64,000 nt of DNA from positions 88,237,114 to 88,301,113 of the forward strand of contig NC_090984.1 of assembly GCF_041146395.1 (NCBI RefSeq), read 5' to 3'. Under the pieces are notes generated by a model. It made no database searches. It had not been told where the DNA came from and worked only from the letters and a program-made list of their open reading frames with translations. A program made the position numbers and the translations under genes. Below are positions 21,508 to 33,374 of the stretch, piece after piece. The stretch's first letter is position 1; each line of letters starts with the position of its first letter. This DNA is from Eulemur rufifrons (lineage: Eukaryota; Chordata; Mammalia; Primates; Lemuridae).

Positions 21508-23802
21508 TAACTTAAGAAAGCAGGGCCTAAACTCAAGGAGCTCACAGTTTCATTCTCTTCTGCTGGCTTTATGTTTTCCTGGACCAGAGTTTCAATAAAA
21601 TGAATGTACCATCGACCTTCCTCCCTGGGTATCTGGAAGAAAACAAAGGAATCATAAAAGAGTTTTTCTATTCTTACATGAAAATTACTATAATACTACA
21701 AAGTACTGCTCTGTTTTATAGAGGGAACCATGAAGTAGTAGTCTTTATGATGAGGTTTCTTGGAATTTTTGTAATGCATGGGGATCTGAGGATTCAGATT
21801 GGATGCAAGTTATTAAACATCAAGACCATGGCAATAAAGATGCCACTGTTCTTTTGATAATGCACAGACCTTTATACTTTTGTGTGTGGGCTTTCATTTT
21901 AGAAGATAAATGTATTTTTAAAGCTTTAAAAAATGAAGTGTTTTTTTGACTGTTTGTGAGTTAAGGCAAAAAAAGAACCATGGCATGAAATCAGTAATGT
22001 GCCTAGTGATTGGCCCCACACTCACATGTAAAGTCCTCTTAAGATGTTCCCATTAAAAAGTTTTTCCATATGATATATTGGAAGTTTTATATGTCTATAT
22101 TTTAAATTTTACTCCTAATAAATTTTCTCCTATAAGATATTTTTTGCTAGCTGCTGTTCCTTGGACTAATGTTTAAAAGGGATTTACTACATATGTATGG
22201 GATTTAACTATTTTGAAATTTTCTCATTTTTTTTCTTTCTTAAAAATCAAAACACCTCTGAAGATCAAAGGAATCTCTTTTTCCCATTATCCAGGAGTAG
22301 AATTTGGGATTTTATCTTAGGAGAAGTACCGTCAGAAAATGTAAAAAGAGAAACAACAAAACTCCCAGCTGGAGTGAGAAAAATCAGTCCCTCACAGACA
22401 TTTTTGTCTGTAGCCAACTGGTGACTTTCCAACAGGGTCTGTCTTTTGAAATCTGGTTTCCTCTCTCAAATTAAACCCCAGTTGTGTCTTAAAAAGAAAA
22501 GGCCCCACCATTCTGTCTACCATGACTCTATAAACTTTCCTCTGTGAAGGAAAGGGAGAGCATTTCTGAGAGTCTTGGAAGAGTCAAAAAGGTGATTTGA
22601 CAGTTCAGTTTATACTTTCTGCATTTTCCCCTGTAACATTTCCTTAGCCTGAAACAAATTTTATATTGAAAGCTCAATAGCATCAGAAATCTTCCTTAAG
22701 AACAAGAAGTTTCAGTGACTGTTCATTGTAATACAATATAATATGCTGAGTGTTAACAAGTGGCTTTTATGTTTCATAATATTAATCATACTGATGATCT
22801 GTTTGGCTCATCACACTGTGGTCTAGTGAAATGGTTGACAATAACGCAGTTATGAAGACAAGGCAAAGCAATACAGCTGAAGGAAAAAAGCTACCAATCT
22901 ATCCGTATGCATCACGACCATTTTGGTACCTGCCAGTGTGCAAGACACCACAGGGAATAAAGCGGATGACCCAGCCCCTGTCTACAGAGAACTTGGAGTC
23001 TGGAGGCAAAAAGGCATTACAATGTCCTTGAGGCAAAGGCCTCAGCTGCAGTCACAACAACTAACAGAAAGAGAAAGGAAGACAGAAAACATTTCTCAGA
23101 TGTCAGAAGACAGATAAAAACTGTAAAATATTAGACAGTCTTTTTTAGCATAACAGTCTTTCAGTTTTATTTTTAGAAATTAATAGTCACCACATTTTGC
23201 TTTTAAAATGGCTGTGGCTTCCTTCTGGCATTGTCAAGAAGTGATCTCCTTATATCCCATCTCTATCTCCTACGGACTCAGGAGCTTAGATAATGAGTGT
23301 TTGCAGGTATCACCAGTAATTACTACTCTCCTCACTGGATAGATTTGCTCTGCTGCAGGGCAGGTGAGGGGTTAGTGGAGACCACCATTATCAGAAATAA
23401 TTAGCCCGTTAGCCAGAGGGAAAGGCTTAGTGGCCTACCTATGGGCTTTACCCATCCAGGTGGAATCAGGGGATCTATTCTCTAGGAGGCCCATTCAGCC
23501 TCTTCATTTCAGACCCAGCAAGTTTGCTATTTATGTCTTTTGGCAAAGGATTTTTCCTCCTTTGAAAAATCTTTCAAAAGTCACCAGGGGACTACCTGGG
23601 AGAAGCATACCCAGCTAGAGAAATAAGAGCATTTGCCTCCTTCATTAGGGTACTCAGTGACATTGTCCTGTAATCCCTCTGGCAGCCCCTGGTTCCTGGA
23701 TTGACTGCTCCAACAGAGATGCTCAGGGAGCCCACATGGCTACACAATCACTCCCACAAGAACAGCAGAACAGGGATAACAACGGGTGGCCTGGGGACAG
23801 CT
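21508..23802. other. Unassigned sequence, no gene seen
   Basis: AT-rich unique sequence to about 22800, then a more balanced stretch to 23800. The small frames at 22831-23117 and 23430-23618 are not recognised. No named repeat found. Confidence 0.5.
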
Positions 23803-23822
23803 GGGGGGCGGGGGGGGGGGCG
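23803..23822 (+). repeat. G-run
   Basis: Six G, one C, then eleven G or more, continuing into 'cggagag'. It could form a G-quadruplex. It may also be a place where assembly length is unreliable. Confidence 0.85.
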
Positions 23823-23886
23823 GAGAGACGTGCCATGTGTATTAAATCTCTGAGGACAGAAAAATTAAATATCAGGGCCACATAGG

Positions 23887-24027
23887 AGCCCCAGATTGAA
23901 GGACACGGGGGCAGACACTGAAATACTGTACTTCACTTAGGATAAAGCTATTTCTTACATGAACATTTCTAAGTTAGGATGCTCCAGGGTGAGTAGTTTC
24001 AGGTACTTATGTAATGAACACTAATCA
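23887..24027 (+). repeat. 141-bp segment duplicated at 29311-29451 (copy A)
   Basis: Direct repeat of 141 bp with no gaps and 10 mismatches (about 93% identity) against 29311-29451. Both begin 'agccccagattgaa' and end 'gaacactaatca', and the flanks differ abruptly. Copy A stands ten bases left of a hAT-like element. It is not a repeat family I recognise. Confidence 0.9.
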
Positions 24028-24037
24028 TTTTTTAAAG

Positions 24038-24365
24038 CAGTGCTGTCCAGTAGAAATGTAATATGTACCACAAATGTAATTAAAAATTTTCTAGTAGCCA
24101 TATTAAAAAGTAAAAAGAAACCAATGACATTAATTTTAATAATGTATTTTATTTAGCCCAACATATCCAAAATATTATCATTTCAGAATGAGATGAATAT
24201 AAAAATTATTAATGAGATATTTTACATTCTTCTTTTCTTCTGTACTAGGTCCTCAACACTTGATGTGAATTTTACACTTATAGCACATCTCAGTTTGGCC
24301 TGATCACATCTCAGGTGCTCCAAAGCCACTGGTGGTGAGTGGCTTCCATATTGCACATTGCTCTG
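24038..24365 (+). mobile_element. Non-autonomous hAT-Charlie-like element
   Basis: Begins 'cagtgctgtccagtagaaat', continues 'ttttctagtagccatattaa' and 'tattttatttagcccaacat', 'gagatattttacattctt', 'atagcacatctcagtttggc', and closes 'ccatattgcacattgctctg', the decayed inverse of the start. This is the familiar mammalian family with CAGTGCTGTCCAATAG ends, a hAT derivative without coding capacity. No clear target duplication remains. Confidence 0.75.
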
Positions 24366-25199
24366 GAGCCTCGCCTAGTGGGCCAAATGGTCTTCTATAG
24401 GAATAAAATAAAGTGTTTTGTTGTTTTTTTAAAAACTGTCTTGCTGACCAGCAATAATCACAAAAACTACTCTACCACCCCCACTGATAAAAAACCAACC
24501 AACCAAATAAAACACTAATAAGGACAGCTGACTGAATTCTCACCAAATTTGAATTCATCATAATGGGGCCCAGAGGTGGGCCTCGGTGTGATTGGCAATT
24601 CTTTTGCACAGAAGCTTCCTAGGAAAGATTTGGTGACTAAACATTGTTACCAGCTCAACTCCATATGGTGTGCTCCAGGGTAAGAAGAGCCATGTATTAA
24701 TTTTTGGCTGGTTAGAAGTGCTGGGAGGTGAGGTAGGGAAGTCCAGCTAGTGTTTCTGATGATCCTTCACACTGGGACAGTCCAGTGGGAGACGAACAAA
24801 GTCAAATTTATTCTCTTTCCAGACTGCATTGAGATTCAACCCAGATGGCTTGGTCTGTTGACCAGGGTTTGTATGTCCCAGGGCCTTGGCTGAGAGATGG
24901 CATCTTGTTGGAATCACTTGAGGGGCAGAAATGGTGAGGGGTTTGGAATAAAGGATTTTGGCAGTAGAATGAAAAATGATTGTTGACTTGCTATCCTAAT
25001 TTTTCTCAATACTTAAATAAGCAAAGTGGGTATTTTTGACTGATTTTAAAAGTAGTTGGAGGACAGATGAGCTTCACTAGGCAAGGTGTTTACAGGACTA
25101 ATTCACTGGACACCATGGCTTTTCCTCAGAAAGCCCAGATAATACAAAATGACAAATTTGTTTTTCTTAACCATTGCTAAGGAAGAATTTGATTTGTAC
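24366..25199. other. Unassigned sequence, no gene seen
   Basis: Unique sequence with no gene or named repeat recognised. Confidence 0.5.
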
Positions 25200-25560
25200 C
25201 CCACTTACAGTTGACTTTTTTATTTTCATTGTTCCTATCACATAAATAATTTTATAGAAAATTGAAAAATTCAGAGAAGTATAAAGAAAATATACAAAAT
25301 ACTCACTTCATCATTCAGTGGTGTAACAATATGATGTAAACAATCATTATTTTCTTGAGTTTTCTTTTCCCTCTACAGATGTAAATATATTTAAAAGTTA
25401 AGATTATAAATAAATTTGTGTTCTTTTTCACTTGACATAGCATGAACATTTTACTATGATTTAAGTCATTTTTTATAAACTACACCTTTATACATTTGCA
25501 AAATATACTCTACTACAATGTATTCATTCTTTGCTTGTTTTGGGGAGTTTTTTCTATTTC
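25200..25560. repeat. Possible old LINE 3'-end-like sequence
   Basis: AT-rich, with 'gagaagtataaagaaaatat' and 'tttttcacttgacatagcat' in an order like that seen at 155-330. Possibly a diverged L1 3' end. Class uncertain. Confidence 0.3.
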
Positions 25561-26039
25561 CTGAGTGACAGGTAGAAAAATTTTAATTTTACTTGATTGA
25601 ATCTTACTTAGATTTCTTGGTTTTAAATGGCTATTTGACATTTTTATAGTAAAATAATAAGCTAAAAGGAGAAGCTGAAATAAAAGACATTTTTATTTCA
25701 TGATCCTTTGCCTTGTATACAGAAGCTCTTCCCAGAAGTAGAGTTGTACTGTGTCTTGAATAAAGCAACTACCAATTGTGTGAAAATCAATGAAAACTTT
25801 TTTTTCTAGTCATAGACTTTCTGAGTTATTAGACACAACAATGGTGGATAGTGGTTGCCAAGAGGAAAGCACATCCTCTGTATTCCAAATCATAACATGT
25901 TCTACCTCAAATTCAGTATATAGCCATTTGGTGGTACTTATTCTTACAGTGGTATGTGGTTCCTAAATGCACTTTTTCTAGAAAAAATTTTTTTTCATTA
26001 AAAGTGCTACCTAAAGTGCTGACAACATTGACTAAATTA

Positions 26040-26930
26040 TAAGATACTTCTATTCATTGATTTTTATATTTTTATTGTGGAAAATTTCAAATAGCTACAA
26101 TGTAAACAGTATAATGACACTCATGTACCCATCAACCAACTTCAATCATTATCAATATTCTGCCATTTTTGCTTCATTTATACTTTTATCCACTCTCCAT
26201 ACCTTCTACTTGATACACCTATGTAACTCATACCCCAATCGTGGTATAAAACATTTCCATCTCTCCAGAAAATTCCTTCATGTCCCTTCCCATGCTATTC
26301 TTTTGCCCTTCCCCTACCCCCCAAGAGACAGCCATCATTCTGATATGTTTTACCTTAGATTTACACTATGTTAGAATTTCATGTAAATGGATCATACAGT
26401 ATGCATTCTTTTGTGTCCAGCTTTTTTTCACTTAGTGTTATGTCTGTGAGATTCATCCTTGAGGTTGCATGTATTGGTGGTTTGTTCATTTTTATGGCCA
26501 AGTAGTATTCTTCTGTAAAAATATACCATAAAATTTATTTCTCAACCCAACCACTAACTGATATTTGGTTTATTTCCAGTTTGGGGCAATGAGCATTCTT
26601 GTATATGTCTTTGTGTGAACATATTTTCACATTCTCTTGGGTAAATATGTAGAGGTAGAATTGCTGGGTCATAGGGTAGATACATTTTAACTTTATAAGA
26701 AACTTCCAACCATTTTTCCATTTCTGTCAACTATGTATGAGAGTTCTTGTTGTTCTACATCCTTGCCAACATTTGCTATTGTCAGTCTTTTTAATTTTAG
26801 CCATTGTAGTGGGTGTGTAATAATATCTTGTTATGGTCTTATTTTGCATTTCCCTGATGACTAACAATGTCAAGCACTTTTTCATGTGCTTATTGCCCAT
26901 TTAACCTTCCTTTATGAGGTGTCTATTCCA
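26040..26930 (-). repeat. L1: Old L1 (L1M-type) 3' end, antisense
   Basis: Reverse complement of an old L1 3' untranslated region plus the end of ORF2. The left part has 'tatttttattgtggaaaatt', 'actcatgtacccatcaacca' and 'cacttagtgttatgtctgtg'; the right part has 'ttgctgggtcatagggtaga', 'catccttgccaacatttgct' and 'gcatttccctgatgactaac', the last being antisense to the ORF2 carboxyl end. No frame is intact. Confidence 0.85.
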
Positions 26931-27469
26931 GAGAATCTCTGGCCGGGATTGGATTCCCTTTGCCTTTGCTCTGTCTGCTTAGGGCAAGTTTCACTGGGAA
27001 GAAGCCGTTACTGAGCTTCTTAGTGCTATATCTAGCTTTAACTCGTAATTAATGTTAACATCTCAAAAGCTCCACTGAGAGCTCAGGATCCCATTCTAAC
27101 CCACAGTCATGAGAACTAAAAATACCTCAAATAACTCTATTTGGAAACATTGGAATTGAGTCAAGAAGTAATATATTTTGGGATTGCCAAATGACAACAA
27201 TATTCATAGGAACTTAAGAGCATTTGGAGAGAGGCTATGATTTATATCTAAGTCGTTGTGCTTATGCTATAAGCTAAATAATGTTCCTCAAACTCCATGG
27301 TAAAAGATAAGATTAAAAAAATTTTCTAATCAATCATGAAGCAGTATTTTTAGAAAGAAAAATGCTACAGCAATGTTGACTTGCTATAAAGGTTTCTATA
27401 TACATACTTTCATTTCCTCCTCACAGACTGCTAATAGTTTGTAGACTGGCACCAGTCTGAGGACCACCT

Positions 27470-27725
27470 TATGAGCAGCATTGATTCAGAGCCTGAATCT
27501 GAGCCAAACTGCTTGGGTTTGAATCCTGGCTCCATCACTTGTTAGGTGGGTGGTCTTAAGAGTTTCCTCATTTGTAAAATGGAGATAATGGTGATAATAA
27601 TACCTGGAGCCTAGGATTGTGGTGGAGATTAAATGACTTAATATATGGAAAGCACTTACAGTAATGGCTGGCATATGGTAACTGCTGTGTAAAGGTTAGC
27701 TACTATTATCATTACTGTTTCCTAA
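27470..27725 (+). repeat. MIR: MIR SINE
   Basis: Long, well preserved MIR: 'gcttgggtttgaatcctggc', 'ccatcacttgttaggtgggt', 'gagtttcctcatttgtaaaa', 'tggtggagattaaatgactt' and 'atggctggcatatggtaact'. Confidence 0.88.
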
Positions 27726-28125
27726 ATCCTGTATTAGCCAGGACACTTTCAGTTATAACTAACAGAAACTCAGTTCAAGTTACTTAAACAAAAAAGGAGT
27801 ATGTTGGGTGTTTGTAACCAGGTGCTCGTATGATGCTATCTAAATCTGATACTCCACTTTTTCTTCTGTGTTGGCTTTGCTCTCAGATGGGCTTTCCCTG
27901 TGCATGGCAAAGTGGCTACCCAAGCTCTAGCTTACATTGTACCAGCTTAGCAACCCAGTGGAATGAAAGTCCCACTTTCTTACTTTTCTAAATTTTTGGT
28001 TATTATTTTCATTGGCCTGGCTTGGTTCATATCATGAGCCCATCAAGTCCATGACAATGAAAAATTCAGAAGTAATCTTCTCAAAAAAAGCTCAGTGCTG
28101 TTACCAGAATAAGAGAAAATGATTG
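27725..28125 (-). repeat. Old interspersed repeat, unnamed family X, copy 3 (antisense)
   Basis: On the plus strand it starts 'actttcagttataactaaca' and 'actcagttcaagttacttaa', continues 'ctgtgttggctttgctctca', 'cttacattgtaccagcttag' and 'attggcctggcttggttcat', and ends 'gtgctgttaccagaataaga'. This is the inverse of the copies at 14940 and 18380. Confidence 0.65.
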
Positions 28126-28375
28126 TTTCTGTCAAATGATTGATGAAACAGGTTAAAATCTACTAGCTCTTTGGGATGGGGATAACAGTTTCGATCCATG
28201 ATGGAGCTTTTAGGAAAAGATGTCCTAGAATAGGAGAACACCATTTGTCCCCTGGGAGCAACTTCTGGCCTATGGGTAGAAGGATGTAGGTTGTAACCTA
28301 ATAAAAACCATGATTTGGGTCTTCTGAAATATTGTCTTCTTAACAATAGGGCATAATGTGTCATAAATATCCTTA

Positions 28376-28735
28376 GTCCGTGTGTGCTGCATAATTTATA
28401 AAGAACTGGGTAATTTATAAAGAACAGAAATTCATTTTCTCACAGTTCTAGGGGCTGGGAAATCCAAGATCAAGGTGCCAGCATCTATCAAGGGCCTTTT
28501 TGCTGCATCCTCCAGAGAGGAAAAACACCATGTCCTCACATGGCAGAAGGCAGAAGGGCAAGAGGGAGAGAGAGAGTAACAGAGAGCTCCCTCCTTTCAT
28601 CAAATTCTTTTTAACAGCATTAATCTAAGCACTTCCCACTGGGATTTACCTTCCAACATTGTTGTGTTGCAGATTAAATTACAAACATATGAATTTTTGG
28701 AGAACACATTCAAGCCATAGCAGAAATATTTAGCA
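28376..28735 (-). repeat. MaLR-type LTR (MLT1/MST-like), antisense
   Basis: Plus-strand landmarks are 'gggtaatttataaagaacag', 'aaattcattttctcacagtt', 'gaaatccaagatcaaggtgc', 'atgtcctcacatggcagaag' and 'acatatgaatttttggagaa', ending 'cacattcaagccatagcag'. This is the reverse complement of an ERVL-MaLR LTR. A 15-base block 'taatttataaagaac' occurs twice near its start (28392-28406 and 28411-28425). Confidence 0.8.
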
Positions 28736-29310
28736 AAAATGCCTTTATGAAATTAGCCAATGTGAGCCAGAAGAGCCTAATCTCTCATTGGCACCAGTAA
28801 GAAACTTAAGTAGACTAAGTGTGGAAAATCTGAGGCCATTGGTCACAGACAGAGCCCTGGGAATGTGAGGGAAAAGAAAGCATCAACATTTTGCTCAAAC
28901 CAAATGATAAGGTAAGTGGGTGCTCCTTCCATTGCATCATGTGTTAGGAAATTCTGTATGTGTTAGGAAATTCTGTACTGAGAACTCTATAGATTCTTTG
29001 TATGATATTATGGAGGAAATGATCAGGGTTGTGAATGTTCTTGTCATTTGTGCCCTTAGCACTTGCCAGGTTATAAGAGGTTGGGAAGAAATTGGATGCT
29101 GCAGGGTATGAAAACTTAGTTTATTTCTCTGCAGACAGATGGCTAGGTCATGGAAACTTGTTGGAAAGATGGGATTTATTGAGCTGTTTTCTTAGATCAT
29201 GGCTTTTTTGGGGGGGGGGATTAAGGAACTTTGAGAGACCCAATTTATTGGAATCCAGAGATTCACAAGACTGTACTTCCTTACTGATAAGAGAAGACAT
29301 CTTAACAGTA
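28736..29310. other. Unassigned sequence with a 19-bp tandem duplication
   Basis: No gene or named repeat. The unit 'gtgttaggaaattctgta' plus one base is tandemly duplicated at 28941-28959 and 28960-28978, with one difference at the last position. A run of 10 G lies at about 29210-29219. Confidence 0.6.
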
Positions 29311-29451
29311 AGCCCCAGATTGAAAGACACAGGGGCAGACATTGAAATACAGTACTTCACTTAGGATAAAGCTATTTCTCACATGAACATTTCTAAGTTA
29401 GGATGGTCCAGGGTGAGTAATTGAAGGTACTTATTTAATGAACACTAATCA
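29311..29451 (+). repeat. 141-bp segment duplicated from or to 23887-24027 (copy B)
   Basis: Gap-free match to 23887-24027 with 10 differences. Its right edge coincides with the 5' end of the truncated L1 at about 29450, sharing a few bases ('tca') with it. Its left flank, 'acatcttaacagta', has no similarity to the left flank of copy A. Confidence 0.9.
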
Positions 29452-31304
29452 GTAAAGTTTCAGGATACAAAAAATATCAATGTACAGAAATCAGTAGCAT
29501 TTCTATACATCAATAATGATCTAGCCAAGAGTCAAATAAAGAAGCCAATTCCATTTACAATAGCTATAAAAAAATACCTAGGAATATATCTAACCAAGGA
29601 GGTGAAAGATCTCTACAAGGAAAACTACAAAACACTGATGAAGGAAATTGTAGATGACACAACAAATGGAAAAACATCCCACGCTCATGGATTGGAAGAA
29701 TTAATATCATTAAAATGACCCTACTGCCCAAAGCAATCTACAGGTTCAATGCAATCTCCATCAAAATATCAATGTTATTTTCCACAAAATTAGAAAAAAC
29801 AATTCTGAAGTTCATATGGAACCAAAAAAGTCCAAATAGCCAAAGCAATCTTGAGCAAAAAGAACACAGCTGAAGGCATCACATTGCCTGACTTCAAATT
29901 ATGCTACAAGGTATGGAAACCAAAACAGCATGGTACTAGTATAAAAATGGACACATAGATCTATGGAACAGAATAAAGAACCCAGAAATAAAGTCACATA
30001 CTTACAGCTGACTGATCTTTGACAAAGTTGACAATGTGTTGGGGAAAGGACATTTTTTACAAGAAATGGTGCTGGGAAAATTGGATTGCCAAATGCAGGA
30101 GAATGAAAATGGACCCTTATCTCTCAGCAAATACAAAAATCAACTGAAGATTGATTAAAGACTTGAATGTAAGACAGGAAACTATAATAATACTAGAAGA
30201 AAACCTAGGGAAAACTCCTTTGGACATTGGTCCAGGCAAAGAATTCATGACTAAGACCTCAAAAGCACAGGCAACAAAAACAAAAATAGATAAATGGGAT
30301 TTAATTAAACTACAAAGCTTCTGCACAGCAAAAGAAATAATCAACAGAGTGAACAGACAAGCGGTGAAATGGCAGAAAATATTTGTGAACTATACGTCTG
30401 ACAGGACTAATATTCAGAATTTACAAGAAGCTCAAACAACTCAACGAAAAACAAAACCAAATAACCCCATTTGAAAGTGGGCTAAGGATATGAATAGACA
30501 TTTTTCAAAAGAAGACAAATGTCCAAGCATATAAAAAATTTCAACATTACTATCATCAGATAAATGCAAATTAAAACCACAATGAGATATCATCTTACAT
30601 CAATCAGAATGGCTGTTAAAAAGACAAAAAGTAACAGATGTTGGAGAAAAGGGAACTCTTATACACTGTTAGTGGAAATGTAAATTAGTGCAACCTCTGT
30701 GGAAAACAGTATGGAGATTTCTGATGGAACTAAAAATAGAACTACCATGTGATCCAGCAATCCCACTACTGGGTATCTACCCAGAGGAAATAAATCAATA
30801 TATAAAAAAGATACCTGCACTCATATGTTTATTGCAGTACTATTCACAATAGCAAAGCTATGGAACCAACCTAAGCACCCATTAATAGAGAATTAGATAA
30901 AGAAAATGTGGTATATATACACAATGAAGTATTATTCAGCCATACAAAAGAATGAAATCATGTCTTTTGCAGCAATATGGATGAAACCAGAGACTGTTAT
31001 CTGAAGTGAAACAACTCAGATATGGAAAGACAAATACCACATGTTCTCACTTATAAGTGGGAGCTAAATAATGTGTACACGTGGTAGCAGAGTGTGGAAT
31101 GGATGGACAATGGAGACTTGGAAGGGTGGGGTGGGAGGTGGGTGGCTGATGGAAGGTTTCTTGGTGGGTACAATGTGTATTTATTTCTCCAGTGATGGAT
31201 GCACCAAAGACCCTAGCTTCACCATAATGCAATATATCAGTACAGCAAAGTTGTACTTGTGCCCCATGAATATAAACAAATGAAATATAAACGGGAGAAA
31301 AAAG
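29452..31304 (+). mobile_element. L1: 5'-truncated L1 (second half of ORF2 and 3' end)
   Basis: Sense L1 beginning inside ORF2, downstream of the reverse-transcriptase active site ('cagtaaagtttcaggataca' region), and running through the ORF2 carboxyl part to the 3' untranslated region ('acatgttctcacttataagt', 'gatggatgcaccaaagaccc'). The only long open piece is 30151-30474 (107 codons; contains [18 protein letters not shown], typical of ORF2). Frameshifts and stops elsewhere make it a dead copy. The A-rich end is at about 31285-31304. It is joined directly to the duplicated segment on its left and to a half MER5A on its right. Confidence 0.93.
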
Positions 31305-31417
31305 AAATGTAGACTCTCAGGCTGTCCTTCTTTCCCACAGACATATAGATTCAGAATTTGCATTTTAACAAGATCCTCAAGTAATTCTAGTGTACATTAA
31401 AGTCTGAGGAACATTGG
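31305..31417. mobile_element. MER5A: MER5A half element
   Basis: 'gaaatgtagactctcaggct', 'gattcagaatttgcatttta', 'acaagatcctcaagtaattc' and 'taaagtctgaggaacattgg' are the right half of MER5A. The left half is missing and is not found on the other side of the L1, which suggests that the L1 insertion removed target DNA. Confidence 0.75.
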
Positions 31418-32099
31418 CATATGTCTTTTTTCCTTTCTCCATAAGACATATGGGATGATGATTTCAACTAGGTTTTTCTGTCCTACCCCAGACTTTATGA
31501 ATTAGAGTCTCTAGAAGACTGGGATTCTGAGTTCTTCATAAATCCCCAGAGAATTCGGCTGAATGGTCTCACTTGACCATTCAAATTATAATCTCTAGTT
31601 GGTCTCTTGAATGGAGATTCTTATTGGTTTGATTTAAAGGTCATTAATGATTAGCCTGAGATCCCTGTGCTTTTATCTAGGTAAAGTTTATAGCAATGGT
31701 TTTATGTTACTGCCAAGATTATATACTTTTAAATAGTTCTAAAAAGTAATGTTATCAATAAAACTCATGGACTACCCTCTGACTTCCACACACACACATA
31801 TTCAGAGATTTCTGACATTGTAGTCACCAATAGAAAAAAATTGTACTGTTTTGGCCACCATGACACTTTTTTGATCACAAATATTTGGATACATGTATTC
31901 TCTTTCCTCCTAGATTCTAAGGTGGATACACACATGCTATCAAGTTATTATACAAATCATTATAAGGAACTTGAGGAACAAACTATTAAAGATATTTAAG
32001 AGCACAGATTCTGGAGATTCAAAGCTGGGAGAAGAGAGGTTGCACCAGATGTGTGTGTGTGTCAGAAACAGCTTTGCTGAGATTGAGGTTAGTGTGGAG
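31418..32099. other. Unassigned sequence containing a templated-copy source
   Basis: Unique-looking AT-rich sequence. Positions 31574-31706 match the reverse complement of 33242-33374. A short (CA)n run is near 31788-31798. No gene found. Confidence 0.6.
31574..31706 (+). repeat. 133-bp inverted duplication, presumed source copy
   Basis: Gap-free match over 133 bp to the minus strand of 33242-33374, with 6 mismatches (about 95% identity). It starts 'tgaccattcaaattataatc' and ends 'agcaatggttttatg'. It lies in unique sequence, whereas its partner interrupts a Tigger element, so this copy is probably the original. Confidence 0.93.
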
Positions 32100-33241
32100 G
32101 TTAGGGCACTGAGTTTGATGTTGCGAAGGGCATTTCAGACAGAGGAACCATGAGTAGAAACTCAGAAGAGGATAAGCATGGTGGATGTTCGTGCAATAAG
32201 GAGAAGTTTAGTTTGATGGCTGAATTATAAAGTATAAATTAAGTAGATGTGGAGTTTAAGGCTTGGAAAGTAAGTTAAGGCCATTGTTTGGAGAATATTA
32301 AATAATAGGATAAGGAGTTTGAACTTTATTGTTTGGACAGTTAGGAACTGGGAATTTTAGGGAGCAATGTGACAAGAACTCTGTCTCTGGAAGGGACTTT
32401 GGAGGGATGGGAGGTGGGAGGCAATGGAGGAAGGAAGACAGGGCAGATTATTGAGGCAACGGCAGTGGGAGGAAAAGAGAGAACAGATTAAAGGTCCACC
32501 ATGGATTTGAACTATTGTGGTGGTGTTAGGAATTAAAAGAAGGGGGAGAAGTTGAAAAGTGTTCAAGAGAATGAATCTGTAGAACTTGATCTCTTGGATT
32601 TTAAGGGTTTAGAATTGTGAGATGACATAAATTAGCTCTGGATGAATGGGAGCATAGTGATACCATTAAAAGAAATTGTAAAATCAGGAAAAGACCTTTA
32701 GCTTGAAGTGGTATCATTACTTAGAAAATGAAAGCTCGACATGTTTAGTTGCCAGATGGAAATGTGCATGTAGAAGCAAGAAGTTATCTGCCCAGAATAT
32801 GATAACTGATGCTGAAGCAGGGAAGGAACTCATCCAAGGAGAGAGTTTTACGGGAATAGAAATGGGACAATGATGAAAGTTAGGGGCCATTTACATTTAG
32901 GGGTGAGGGAAGGAGAAAGAATCTTCCAGGAAATCAAAGAAAGACCAGAAAGTTGGGAGGAGAATGAGGCACTGCTGTGTTTCAAAAGTGAGACAGGGCC
33001 TTTCAAGATGAAGCAGCTAAGCAACAGTGTTAAACAGCGAAGCAAAATGGAGAAGCATCACACTTGAGGGAAGGCTGTCAGAGAGAAGAGGCAATTAAAT
33101 GGCTTCTGGTGGATGTGAAGGAAAACAGTTTTAGGAGAGCAGTAGCAACTGATGCCAGAACACAATGACTTCATACAGCGAGTACAGTCACGCACAGCAT
33201 AACAACATTTTGGATAATGATGAACCAAATATATGAAGGTC

Positions 33242-33374
33242 CATAAAACCATTGCCATCGACTTTACCTAGATAAAAGCACAGGGATCTCAGGCTAATCA
33301 TTAATGACTTTTAAATCAAACCAATAAGAATCCCCATTCAAGAGACTAACTAGAGATTATAATTTGAATGGTCA
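33242..33374 (-). other. 133-bp inverted templated insertion inside the Tigger
   Basis: Interrupts the MER2-type sequence exactly where 'ggtcccataagattat' is expected: the left side ends 'ggtccataa' (33238-33246) and the right side resumes 'ggtcataagattat' (from 33370). The inserted bases are the reverse complement of 31574-31706 with 6 differences. Short microhomologies (4-6 bases) are shared by Tigger and source at both edges. No transposon ends or A-tail are visible in the insert. Confidence 0.88.

Noticed and set aside
30151..30474. 107-codon frame that looks like a real protein
   Set aside because: It is L1 ORF2 sequence within the truncated L1 at 29452-31304, not a host gene.
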